27,977 nucleotides of DNA from Coptodactyla brooksi (lineage: Eukaryota; Arthropoda; Insecta; Coleoptera; Scarabaeidae): contig JAWQRM010000160.1 in the NCBI GenBank assembly GCA_033557675.1, forward strand, positions 1 through 27,977, read 5' to 3'. Made by a program: the position numbers and the translations under genes. The notes under the pieces are model-generated. The model saw only the letters and a list, made by a program, of their open reading frames with translations. It was not told the DNA's origin and made no database searches. This document shows, piece after piece, positions 8,701 through 17,732 of this stretch; position 1 is the stretch's first letter, and the number at the start of each line of letters is the position of its first letter.

Positions 8701-11700
8701 AAACCCAAGAAATTCTCGAAACTAATTTGTTAACATTTTAAGTGAATGTTCTGATTTCAAGTTCCTGTATAAAACATGATCCTAAGAGGACATAGTTAAC
8801 TGTACTTACTTTTACATTTATAGAAAATCTTGGTGGTGTACTGATGTGGTTTCTAGTCCTATAATGTTTAAAACTTGCTCTAAGAAGGTTATTTTATTAT
8901 TAAAATTATTTTTCTGTAAGGTTTGAAGTAGCTGAATCTTGTTTTGTTTCAACTTAATTTTTTTTAACCTTCTGCAACTTGTTGTGCAGTTTGAAATCTT
9001 AAAGGGTTAAAATCAAAAAATTCTTGAAAACAATTTGCTAATAATTTAAATGAATATTCTCATTTCAAGTTCCTATATAAAATATGACCCTAAAATAACA
9101 TAATTAACTGTACTTACTTTTACATTTATAGAAAATCGTATTTGGTGGTGTGCTGATGTGATTTCTTGTCCGAAAATATTTAATACCTATTGCAAGAAAG
9201 TTATTTTACTGTTAAAATTACTTTCCTGTAAAGTTTAAAGTAGCTGAATCTTGTTTTGTTTATGGTTACATATTCTTAGAAGTTTCTGTGCAATTTTAGA
9301 TCTGAAAATGTTAAACCCAAGAAATTTTCGAAACTAATTTGTTAACATTTTAAGTGAATGTTCTGACTTTAAGTTCCTGTATAAAACATGATTCTAAGAG
9401 GACATCGTTAACTGTACTTACTTTTATATTTATAGAAAATCTTGGTGGTGTACTGATGTGGTTTCTAGTCAGATAATATTTAAAAATTGCTCTACGAAGG
9501 TTATTTTATTATTAAAATCGTTGTTCAGCAAAGTTTGAAGTAGCTAAATCTTGTTTTGTTTCGACGTAATTTTTTTTTAAACCTTCTGCAACTTGTTGCA
9601 CAATTTTAAATCTGAAAAGTTTAAAACCAAGAAATTGTGGCAACAATTTAACTAGATGTTCCGATTTTAATTTCTTGCATAGAAACATTCTAATCTGCAA
9701 ATATTCTAACATTAATGGAAAATTGTATTTTGTGGTGGATTTTTGTGGTTCGTTGTCCAGCAATGTTTAAAACCCACTCCAAGAAGGTTATTTTACTACT
9801 AAAATTATTGTCATATAAAGTTTAAAGTAGCCGAGTCTAATTTTGTTTCTGGTTATATATTCTTCAATCTGTCTGCACAATTTTAGATTTAAAAAGGTTA
9901 AAATCAAAGAATTCTTAAAAACAATTTACTAATACTTGAAATAAATCTTCCAATTTCAAGTTTCTACATAAAATATGATCTTAAAATAAAACAATGAAGT
10001 ATACCCCTTCTAAACATTAATAGAAAATCCTACTTGGTGATGCATTGATGTAGTCCTTTGTTCAATGTAAATATTAATATATGAAACCCGATCTGAGAAG
10101 GCTATATTGGCATTTCAATTATTATACTATAAAGTTTGAATTAAATGAATTTTGTTTTGTTTCATGCTATATTTGTTTAAAACTTTTTACAACCTTTTGC
10201 ACAGATTTAGCTATAAGAAGGCTAAAGTGAAAAAATTCTTAAAAATTGTAATTGTAAGTAATGTAAGTAACCCTACATACATATTAATTCTAACATTTAT
10301 AGGAAATCGTACTTGCTGGTGCATTGTTGTTGTTCCTGGTGGAATGGCAAGGTGCTATTGTTAGGTATAGCACCTTGCCATTGGTAAGGTATATGCCAGT
10401 AGATCATCTACAACCTTCTGCATACTTTCAGCACTTAAAATGTTGGAAACATTTGTTTATTTCTTTAAAATCTTGTATATCTTCATGTATAGTATTAACA
10501 CTAAAAAAGCTATAGCCATATTATTGCATGCATACACATAAATATGTACCGACATTTAATTTCTTTTTAATTTCTTACCACTTCATCAAAACGATAATAA
10601 ATTGCTCGATGTGCATTTCGTCGACAAAGTCGACATTGTCAAGAGCCACCCATTGAAGGGTGGTGGTGGGAACCTATCCCTTGCTGTGAGTTACTTGCCT
10701 TTTTAAAAACCTTTAAACGCATATGTGCTTCTAGAGGGTTTTTGACCTGTACCCCTGTTTCCTAGAATTCATCTGTATACATTTCTTTATCTATTACGCT
10801 ATACAGTGGACTGAAGGGAATCACTCATTTGTGCTTATTAATTGTATTTTTGCATTTAATGATTTCTAAGCTTTCAAATGCATCCAAAAATCTATTATTG
10901 GATACATTGTTAAGTAATCTCATGCTTTCTACACTGATTCTATGGTTCAAGTGGGCCAAATGCTCCTTAAACCTCGTTTGTAAGGACCTTTTTGTTTGCC
11001 CTACATACTTTCAACATATTTACTTTATCTTAAAATTAATTGTACTAAAATACAATTAATAAAGGCAGAGGAGTGATTCCCTTCAGTCCACTGTATAGCT
11101 TAATAGATAAAGAAGTGTAAACAGACGAATTCTAGCAAACAGGGGTATAGGTCAAAAACCCTCTAAAAACACATATGCATTTAAAGGTTTTTAAAAAGGC
11201 AAGCAACTCACAGCAAGGGGTAGCTTCCCACCACCACCCTTCAATATAATACAGTATGGACATTCTCGTTCGTCCTTATTTCCTGGCGGCTCTTGACAAT
11301 GTCGACTTTGTCGACGAAATGCGCATCGAGCAATTTATTATCGTTTTGGTGAAGTGGTAACCAGTGATTAATTTGTCCAGTGTTTGGAAATGGTGCATCC
11401 TTTGTATAGTCATATTTTTCCAAACTGCAGATTAAAAAGGAGCCATGTTTATCTTTCCAGAGGCGTCTCAATCCTGACTGGGTTTCTCCTAAGGAAGCAG
11501 GAGAACAATTGCTTACTAGGCTACGTGACGCAGACGGATCCTCGAGGAAAGCTGCCTCCATGGTTGGTGAACAAGATAACTCAAAAGTTCGCGCCGAAAG
11601 TCGTGAAACAGCTGTACAAAGCCTCCCTAGGTTACGAGGCGTGGAAGATGGCTCAGCCGAATCCGATGTTGAAACCGTGGACGTATCCCGAACAGATTAT

Positions 11701-11982
11701 GCCATCGCAAAGAGTCAGTCTATCAGATGTAAGTGAAGTTTTCTCGATGAACAATTGGTAGGTTGGTATCAATTACAACATTGTTCTGTCCAACGCTTTC
11801 AGGTATACGCAACGCCACAAAAACCTGATCCTATCCAACCTGCTACCCAACCAACACCACCCGTCTCCCAGAATAATTCCTTCACCACGTTCATCCCGAG
11901 CGTCCATGAAACCTCAATGGGATGCGAATGCGATGGCGCAGAAACGAAAAAAAAGCCGGGGGCTCCATTAAGAAAATGTTGA
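5516..11982 (+). CDS. Stard10: STARD10-like START-domain lipid-transfer protein, spliced, N-terminus missing
   Basis: Exons 5516-5708, 5783-5915, 11461-11728 and 11803-11982 join in frame to 257 codons plus a stop. The order of conserved blocks fits the START domain of STARD10/PCTP-like proteins: VWTQ, FDVLHDPEYRKEWD, IGYLNPNNDVGYYA, CPPPVKNRDFVLQRSW, YPPKKGFVRGVSILTGF, then YVTQTDPRGKLPPWLVNK and LKPWTYPEQ. This family binds and moves phosphatidylcholine and phosphatidylethanolamine between membranes in the cytosol. The part before VWTQ (first helix and first strand of the START fold) is absent, so one or more 5' exons must lie upstream; I could not find them in 1-5515. The ATG at 5552 is probably internal. 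Introns are 74, 5545 and 74 bases. The proline- and threonine-rich tail after 11803 is not conserved domain sequence, and its end is doubtful (see exon 4 and the candidate exon at 13716). Confidence 0.85.
5783..5915 (+). CDS. Stard10: STARD10-like gene, exon b
   Basis: The acceptor GTTGTAG ends at 5782 and the donor is AG|GTAAGA at 5915/5916. It encodes LSCPPPVKNRDFVLQRSW and on to KKGFVR, the most conserved part of the family; the last R codon is split 2+1 with the next exon. Confidence 0.88.
5916..7869. other. Large STARD10 intron, left part
   Basis: Intron sequence without a gene. An 18-bp direct repeat, ATGTGTGCAGACCTTGTT, occurs at 6978-6995 and 7013-7030. T-rich runs near 7310-7340 contain TTTGAACGTTTTTT twice. 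Frames such as 5964-6212 and 7280-7474 on the minus strand show only AT-rich, low-complexity translations and are not called. Confidence 0.5.
7898..7925. repeat. Perfect hairpin at the array's left edge
   Basis: The stem TATCTGCATAAAT pairs with ATTTATGCAGATA, 13 bp perfect, leaving a TT loop. It sits in the first, atypical unit of the satellite array and is not repeated in the others. Confidence 0.6.
8046..8076. repeat. Perfect 13-bp stem hairpin inside the array
   Basis: AAATTGTGTTAAC at 8046-8058 pairs with GTTAACACAATTT at 8064-8076 across a 5-base loop. It is present only in this unit, where others have a plain AATTTGTTAACA-like stretch, so it is probably a local inverted duplication. 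Confidence 0.55.
10343..10382. repeat. Perfect 15-bp stem hairpin at the array's right edge
   Basis: AATGGCAAGGTGCTA at 10343-10357 pairs with its exact reverse complement at 10368-10382 across a 10-base loop. It is GC-richer than its surroundings and marks the point where array similarity ends. Confidence 0.6.
10575..11360. mobile_element. Two inverted 3' ends of a Penelope-like retroelement
   Basis: An outer arm at about 10575-10855 and its inverted copy at about 11040-11360 share most of their sequence, including TTACCACTTCA at the outside, GTCGACAAAGTCGAC, AAACCTTTAAA and AGTGGACTGAAGGGAATCAC. The right arm has about 50 extra bases near 11245-11295. The left arm, read on the minus strand, is the 3' end following a GIY-YIG coding remnant, and the right arm is the same 3' end on the plus strand, so two 5'-truncated copies stand head to head. 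Penelope-like elements are known for terminal repeats in either orientation. No hammerhead core (CTGATGA) was found in these arms. Confidence 0.65.
10825..11010 (-). pseudogene. GIY-YIG endonuclease remnant of a Penelope-like element
   Basis: The minus strand encodes 61 residues and a stop: KYVGQTKRSLQTRFKEHLAH, then NHRISVESMRLL and NRFLDAFESLEIIKCKN. YVGQT followed by an arginine-rich RFKEHL helix is the YIG half and the catalytic-Arg region of GIY-YIG nucleases, and the closing segment with FES-E is usual for Penelope-like elements. The reverse transcriptase and the GIY half are missing, and an in-frame stop lies just upstream. It is a 5'-truncated, dead fragment at the centre of the inverted pair. 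Confidence 0.7.
11461..11728 (+). CDS. Stard10: STARD10-like gene, exon c
   Basis: The acceptor ATCTTTCCAG ends at 11460 and the donor is GAT|GTAAGT at 11728/11729. It encodes the C-terminal half of the START domain: RGVSILTGF, NCLLGYVTQTDPRGKLP, WLVNK, FAPKVVKQLYKA, and LKPWTYPEQ. Exit phase is 0. If intron 3 were retained, the frame would run ten more codons to a stop at 11759. Confidence 0.9.
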
Positions 11983-12014
11983 CAGATTGTGTCCTAGGTC
12001 TTAATTGTTATAAG
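11803..12014 (+). CDS. Stard10: STARD10-like gene, exon d; stop at 11982 or longer in another frame
   Basis: The acceptor CAACGCTTTCAG ends at 11802. In phase with exon c the frame reads a low-complexity tail (VYATPQKPDPIQPATQPTPP, later SMGCECDGAETKKKPGAP) to a TGA at 11980-11982. The tail crosses a run of eight A's at 11947-11954. If that run differed by one base, the frame would continue as AGGSIKKMLTDCVLGLNCYK up to AAG|GTAAAA at 12014/12015, a usable donor in phase 0. The second reading looks more like real protein than the nine codons after the run in the first. See the finding on this site. Confidence 0.65.
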
Positions 12015-12108
12015 GTAAAACGAATCTGATAGTTCTTGCTACTTTCTCTTATCCTGGATGTGTAAGAGAAAGTAATATGTGCCCCATCTGTTCTAAAATT
12101 AAAAACAA

Positions 12109-12114
12109 AATAAA
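12109..12114 (+). terminator. Candidate poly(A) signal for the short form
   Basis: AATAAA about 127 bases after the TGA at 11982, in an A-rich 3' flank. Suitable if the gene ends at exon d. Confidence 0.35.
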
Positions 12115-13033
12115 TTAAGTAAATGGATTAATAATACAAGTAAATAACTCAATTAATAATGCAAGTGACTTCAACTAAAGCTTGTAGGTAGCTTGCAGTC
12201 TCCCTTCACGACATAGTTTTGCCTTATTAATATGACAGTTTCTTCCCTCTGCCAACATATCAGATTCTGGACACTTCTACAATGTTACAAAGTCTTCATT
12301 CATTGAGAGATTCTAAAGAGTCATTTTCTTGCATACTGCTAAAGTATCAGATAACATTTTCTTGTTGTTAATGTTCCTGTCGTGGTATTTTGAATTTTTC
12401 ATTTTTTTGACATATGTCAACTGGGATTTGTGTCGTTTATTGTTTTTTTTTAACTGTATACCATATTTTCGAATGAAGGTTGTTCATCTGGATGTCTGTG
12501 GATTTTAATGATTATTGTTTTACAACTTATATTGCACATTTTCTCTTCAACAAATGAAATCTCGTTATTGGTCACGAATAATCGTGATTTGATGGAGATA
12601 AGTTCTCTGAGAAAAATGCATTTTAAGCAAGGCAACTTTTCACAGCGACAGTACAGTCTGAACCACTGGCAACTGAATGCGAGTGTGTTTGTGTCTTTCT
12701 TAGCGAAAAATTGTGGTTTTGTTCGGTGTATTTCTTTGGTTATTCTTTCAACCCATCAGTTGGTTATCTTGAGGACAGTTAAGGTGAGTTTTTTTTGTAA
12801 TTTTCATTGTTGTTTGTCGCCTTCTGGTTGTACAGTTGTCGAGGTGACCTTGTGATCTTACTGTATCTTTAATGTATATCATTTGCATTTACATAATCAA
12901 TCTCCCATCTCGCGGTCTAACTGTAGGGGATTTGTAGTTTCCCACGCGAAATACTGCACAATATGTAGGCATCCTAATTGACAAAGAAATTAATTTGAAA
13001 GGAGCGCTATTATATGCTTATATAATACATTGG

Positions 13034-13086
13034 CAAACTCACATTAGCTGATGCTTAAGCTAAAAACATCACCTAATGTGAGTTTG
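13034..13086. repeat. Long hairpin, 14+5 bp stem
   Basis: CAAACTCACATTAG (13034-13047) pairs perfectly with 13073-13086. After one C-C mismatch, TGATG pairs with CATCA (13067-13071), leaving a 13-base loop. One of the strongest local inverted repeats in the window; it could be a recent small inverted duplication or a fold-back small element. Confidence 0.6.
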
Positions 13087-13715
13087 ATTTCTCTTGCTCT
13101 TCCACACTAACCACCCAAGTTTTTGGAAATATAGACCATCACTTGTAGAGAAATATGAGTATCCTATTGTGCAATTGATGCCTATTTTATAAGTTCCTAC
13201 TCTACAATACAAAAACATTGTCATCTATTGACAATAATTTAAAACATAGTCCACTGCATTTGAATTTCATTGGTTATTTTATTGGTTGATAAATTTTCTT
13301 AGAAAGTTTACCATTTATTATCAACCATCTGCCAAACGTGCAGCCTAAAAAATCTTCTTTATTCTGTATAATATAAAACTTTAAAAATAAAATACAAAAT
13401 AAGCACAGAAAACAACTTTCGAGAAATTTTTCCTGTAGTTATTCATAAACCTATTTGAGGAAGGAAAGAATTTAATCTTTCCTGTTTCTGACTCAAATTC
13501 CCAGAGTTTTATGAGAACAAAACTAATTGAAAATGCAGATAATAAACTTTGCCACAACAACTTAAACTGTTAAAATTCTGCAGCATAGTTCCAACAAGGT
13601 CTCTGTAAACTTTCTCCTTATTGTTGCTTAATAGTATTAAACTTCAATATTTTCTGTTTATATGAAAATTAGCTGGTAATTATTAATTCTGTAATTTATA
13701 ATTTTTATTTTACAG

Positions 13716-13766
13716 TGTACTAGTGCAACGACATCAGTGATAGGAGTAAGTACGGATTCAGAGTAA
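13716..13766 (+). CDS. Stard10: Candidate last exon of the STARD10-like gene
   Basis: TTTTTATTTTACAG ends at 13715, a strong acceptor. The open frame after it is CTSATTSVIGVSTDSE and a TAA at 13764-13766. It is entered in phase 0, as required by the donor at 12014/12015 and also by the one at 11728/11729. An AATAAA at 13842-13847 gives a fitting transcript end. A GTAAGT at 13746 could make it a 30-base internal microexon instead. It has no domain, so support is splice signal, phase and position only. Confidence 0.4.
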   Translation, partial: CTSATTSVIGVSTDSE

Positions 13767-13841
13767 TCAGGTATTAAAGTGTCAGATGTGCAGTCAAAAT
13801 ATATCAATAGTATTATGTTTTAACAATTTCGGCTCGATTCC

Positions 13842-13847
13842 AATAAA
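13842..13847 (+). terminator. Candidate poly(A) signal for the long form
   Basis: AATAAA in CCAATAAACACTC, 76 bases after the stop of the candidate last exon. Confidence 0.35.
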
Positions 13848-14755
13848 CACTCATGAAGTCATGGCGTTATTAGAGGATTTCAATCGATTGGTAATTTTGT
13901 TATTCCGTTCACACGAATTATAATAAAAATGAATGAGGACAGGAAATGTTTTATGGCTTTTTGATTAGAAATGGCGTGATGTCGGCCTAAATTATACTGA
14001 ACGAATTTATTTTATATTAATCAATTAAAAAGGAACACATACCAACACGATTAATATTTAGTGTCTTATATAAATAAGTATTGAGGATTTTTAAAGTTTT
14101 GATGAAAATTTAATGTCAACAGTCACAAGATACTTCAACGAAATAAAGAAAATTTTAACTCTTAGTATTTATGGTGGTTTGTGGTTTAAATTTACATAGT
14201 ACTACTACTATTATTGCATAATATTATTGGATTTCTTATAACAGACTGCTTTACTTTCAATTTTAGAAATACAACTCAAAACGAACGATATAATTTTCCC
14301 TTTTTTGGAAATTAAACTAGTGTACTTTGAATTTCTTTCGTAGGTATTATTAATACTTAATGCTAATACTTATACCAGTCTGTCGTAACAAAGTCAATGA
14401 TATTATTGAAATCGTTGCGTAGATAAATAAATAATGCCTTAGATAAAGAAATATTTAGAAGATACAGATACTTATACTACACGAAATCAAATATTTATCA
14501 TATATATGAAGTATTTTTGAAAGGAAGAATATTTTTAATTACACATTCGCGTTATATGTAATTATAAAAGTACATATAGTCTGCTCCAGGTCTTATCGAG
14601 CCACTTGCTGCCATTTAAATGGAGAAACAGCTAAATCTTTAGGCACTGTCAACATTAATAATTTTGTATTCAATTATTAGGCATGCATTATATTCAATTT
14701 TTAAATATAAAAAATCCCAAAGTTAAATAATATCATTGAAAACTGAAAAATAACT
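13848..14755. other. AT-rich intergenic sequence
   Basis: No gene, RNA gene or clear mobile element was seen. A short TACTACTACTATTATTG run lies near 14201. Confidence 0.45.
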
Positions 14756-14798
14756 GCTCGTCGCACGTTTCGCCAACTAAGTTAGCATCATCAGGATC
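14756..14798 (-). ncRNA. Hammerhead-like motif, decayed copy
   Basis: On the minus strand: CGATC, CTGATGA (plus 14788-14794), an extra T, stem II GCTAAC/GTTGGC with one G-T wobble, GAAAC, GTGC, then GAC where GTC is expected, and GAGC. It is clearly the same family as the motif at 2409-2451, including the extra T. The change in the cleavage triplet removes the essential U, so this copy should not self-cleave. Confidence 0.35.
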
Positions 14799-17654
14799 GA
14801 CTAACTGAACGCACAATGTTCACAGGTCCATTACAAAATTTACCCGAAAAATACTTTTGGAATATCCCAATAAATAATGACATTAATATTGTTTTTGTTA
14901 TAATGAAACACCCTCCGATGCTGTTAAGTTTCGCAGAAGCTTCTTTGGTATAAAGTTATTTTCAATTGTAGACTTGTTTGACATTGTTGTTGATTTTGCA
15001 ATATCCTTACAATAAGGATTTTTGTAAGTCTTCTAAGAAAACGATGAAACCACACAACAGATATATTAATGTTTAGGTAAAAAGCAAATAGTTGTAACAG
15101 TTTATAGCAGTTTATTACGTGGACCAATCTAACTAAAGTTGAAAAGAAGATATCACATACATTTAATGCGAAGTTTATTTAGAATTAATATTATACCCAT
15201 TCATCCCTAACTTCAATCAAATGAGCTCAAAGCATCTACAATTATGTGTTCATATTCTGAAACAGGAAGAATAGGAGATTCTTTTTGAGTTCAAACATTA
15301 AAAATCGATTTGTTTTTGACCCTTTAAAAGATTCCTTTCAAATTTCCCCAATTTTGCTGACTTAGTAATAAAAGTCAACATTAAAGAAAGACCAAAATAT
15401 GTATAAAACTGTCTGAAAGCATTCTATATAATTAGGGATGTGTAAAATTATTCTATATACATTTTTATCTATTAATTTACATCTCAAAGATCTCTGAACC
15501 TATTTCTAAATAAGAGAATCGTTCACATAAATTTTCGTATGGCAAATGTAAGAGTTTGCTAGGTTAACAAGTTTGCTCTAAAGTGACCAAGGGTGGCTCC
15601 ATGAAACCAGGAACACACTGTATATTATGCATTGCCAGTGTTCTCTATAACTAATAGTATTACTTATTTTTTTAAAATAAAGATTTTAGAGAAGTGTTTA
15701 ATTTGTATATATTTAAAAAGTATTATAAAGTGGAACGTTAGAATTACATAATTCTATTATTAATTATACGTATATTGTTAGCAACTAAAGAGTCAAGTGT
15801 ACACGTTTTGTGGATTAAAATATTGATAAATAAAATTTTATATGAATATTAAGTGTTGTATATTTTTCTTCCTAACTTTGTATAGCGCGATCGAATCAAT
15901 AATTCATTAAATGGCAAACTGGAACTTTAACGAATAAATAGAACAAATACTCTTTACTGATGATTTACTTTTCGTGTGTTTATAACACGAAAGAAATAAA
16001 AATATCCAAATTGTTAAATGTTGTGTTAAATTGTTAAACTCTAATAATTAAGGAAACATTAGAGCGACAGATATCTAGAGCAGAATAAACAGTAGATACA
16101 GTCCACATAATTAACCAAATCAATGAATGAGAACAAATTAATCAAAATGTAGAAAATTTAGAAACATGACAGCATGATAAGGAAGGCTGTAGCAGATGCC
16201 AAACACATTAATTTATGCAAAAATATCCTAGACATATGGTAAATGCACTTTTTAATTTGTTCTAATGCGATGAAAATGTTTTTAATTGAAAAATTTAAAT
16301 CAATTTAGCTACAGAACCTGATGAATTCTTGATTTTAGAAATTAATTTTAAAAGCTAGTTTTAGGATCTAATCGAAAAGTAATTCAATCTGAGGAAGAAT
16401 CGCTGGTAATAAATAAATAGATTCTTAAGGCTCTCATTTATAGATTTTTAGGTTCTAATACAGATGGCGACTTTGAAACTATGTGCTTCACAGGTTGCCT
16501 ATTTTCAAGGTTTAATTCCACATTCAAAGAAATGATCAAATATTTTAGTAATACATCAGTAATATTAATAACTAAAAATGCTAATTACAATTCTGATAAC
16601 TCACATAATACGGTAATAATAGTACAACTAAAATAGTACAATTAAAAGCAATGAGAAATGCAATTTTGGACATATGTATAGTAACAAATAGCCAAACAAT
16701 TTAATACAAATAATAAATGCTATAAAACATTAATCAAAATGATAATAACTGTCATATATTTCATTATACACTTTTTCAGTTAATGTACCAGTAATGTATT
16801 ATCCACGAATAAGCTTTGTTATATATTTTTGAAAAATATCTGATGTAATTAATAAATAGTAGGTCGTGACCTTATTAAACATTTTAATCCAGCAATGATT
16901 ACTTAAATACATACAGACATTCGAATCTCAAAATTTGCCTTTAACAAGTTGTTAAAGTTGTTATATAATAACAACATAATACGTTCTTTTATTGTTTTTA
17001 TTCCAGGAAAAATCCTTATATGACTATTTGAACTAAGATAAAGGTACCTTTTCCAAACAAAGATACTTTTGTTTCAATTGAACAAATTGGTTTGGTTTTT
17101 CTTTGTTTTAAAGTAAAAAAAAATGTTTTTTTTCAATGAAGGAACGGAGACGATTTTCATTTTCTATCCTACATATATCGTACATCTATTTACCGATTGG
17201 CCTATCCTATCTATATAATTAGGAAACATTAAGAATATTATGAACAGCAGATTTCTTAACAACTTGAAGGAGAACAATGAAACAAATTCAAGGAAGTCAG
17301 ACAGTAACTCTTTTATCTTAACAAGGCTTGTGCTATATAGTTTACACTAGCCTGTAACTACCTGTTAGATTATAACAAACTATTAAAATAGACAGTGTTT
17401 TATTATAGTGCAACCTTCGTATGTTAGAAGGCTAAGCATCAGCATATCCTTAAATAATAAGGTAAGTTTTTTCTTTTATTATGTATACTTTTCGATATTT
17501 TCAGGCAATATTTGCATTATTACAATCTATCCAGAAGGAAAGCTTTGGAAATGGTTGATGTCTACAGAGAGCAGAACCAGAGCCTACTCTAACACTAGAT
17601 CTTACACCGAATGTCAACCCTAATGACTACTGAAGGGAATCAAAAAACAATTAA
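14799..17654. other. AT-rich intergenic sequence, no gene seen
   Basis: Several thousand AT-rich bases with only short frames such as 14924-15127 (minus) and 17408-17623 (plus), neither with a recognisable domain. CAG at 17505 and a proteinlike stretch to 17620 were considered and not called. Confidence 0.45.
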
Positions 17655-17718
17655 GATGGCATCAGTAAATAATCACTGAAGATCTCACACACTGAAGATG
17701 ATGCCATCAGCAAATAAT
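17655..17718 (+). repeat. Short direct repeat GATGRCATCAG
   Basis: GATGGCATCAGTAAATAAT at 17655-17673 and GATGCCATCAGCAAATAAT at 17700-17718 are direct copies, with CACTGAAGAT twice between them. CAAAAAACA also flanks both sides (17641 and 17732). Small element or local duplication. Confidence 0.45.
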
Positions 17719-17732
17719 TTCGAAAGGTTTCA

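Larger units (their letters stand above)
7870..10340 (+). repeat. Degenerate tandem array, about 310-bp unit, about 8 copies
   Basis: The block AAGAAGGTTATTTTACT, followed by TTAAAATTATT and then AAAGTTTGAAGTAGC, recurs at about 8201, 8523, 8882, 9194, 9494, 9781 and 10095, with a partial unit from about 7926. Spacings run from 287 to 359 bases. Each unit goes on with TGAATCTTG, TGGTTATATATTCTTAGAAC, AAGTTCCTGTATAAAACATG and a TTGGTGGTGTACTGATGTGG block before the next start. The long 8523-8882 unit has an internal duplication of about 60 bases (8565-8620 and 8625-8675). The divergence between units indicates an old array. It lies wholly inside the large intron of the STARD10-like gene and has no open frame. 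Confidence 0.85.
12015..13715. other. 3' flank or intron 4 of the STARD10-like gene
   Basis: A 12-bp perfect hairpin (12040-12051 with 12063-12074) lies just after the open sequence; its right half carries the TAAGAGAAAGTNATGTG-type repeat. AATAAA at 12109-12114 could serve a short transcript ending near 12130. A larger hairpin lies at 13034-13086. Frames at 12450-12635 (minus) and 12508-12855 (plus) overlap in a somewhat GC-richer patch but show no known domain, and I do not call them genes. Confidence 0.45.

Noticed and set aside
10575..11360. Hammerhead ribozyme in the Penelope-like arms, expected from the family.
   Set aside because: GTCGACGAAATGC is reminiscent of a GAAA core, but no CTGATGA or its complement TCATCAG is present in either arm.
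12450..12855. Overlapping open frames on both strands in a GC-richer patch.
   Set aside because: No known domain, no fitting splice sites and no consistent codon pattern. They shadow each other. Possibly an old mobile-element relic.
17408..17623. Possible exon after an acceptor-like CAG at 17505 with a proteinlike stretch (IYPEGKLWKWLM).
   Set aside because: Another frame across the same bases is equally open, no donor follows, and a dispersed short repeat starts right after it.
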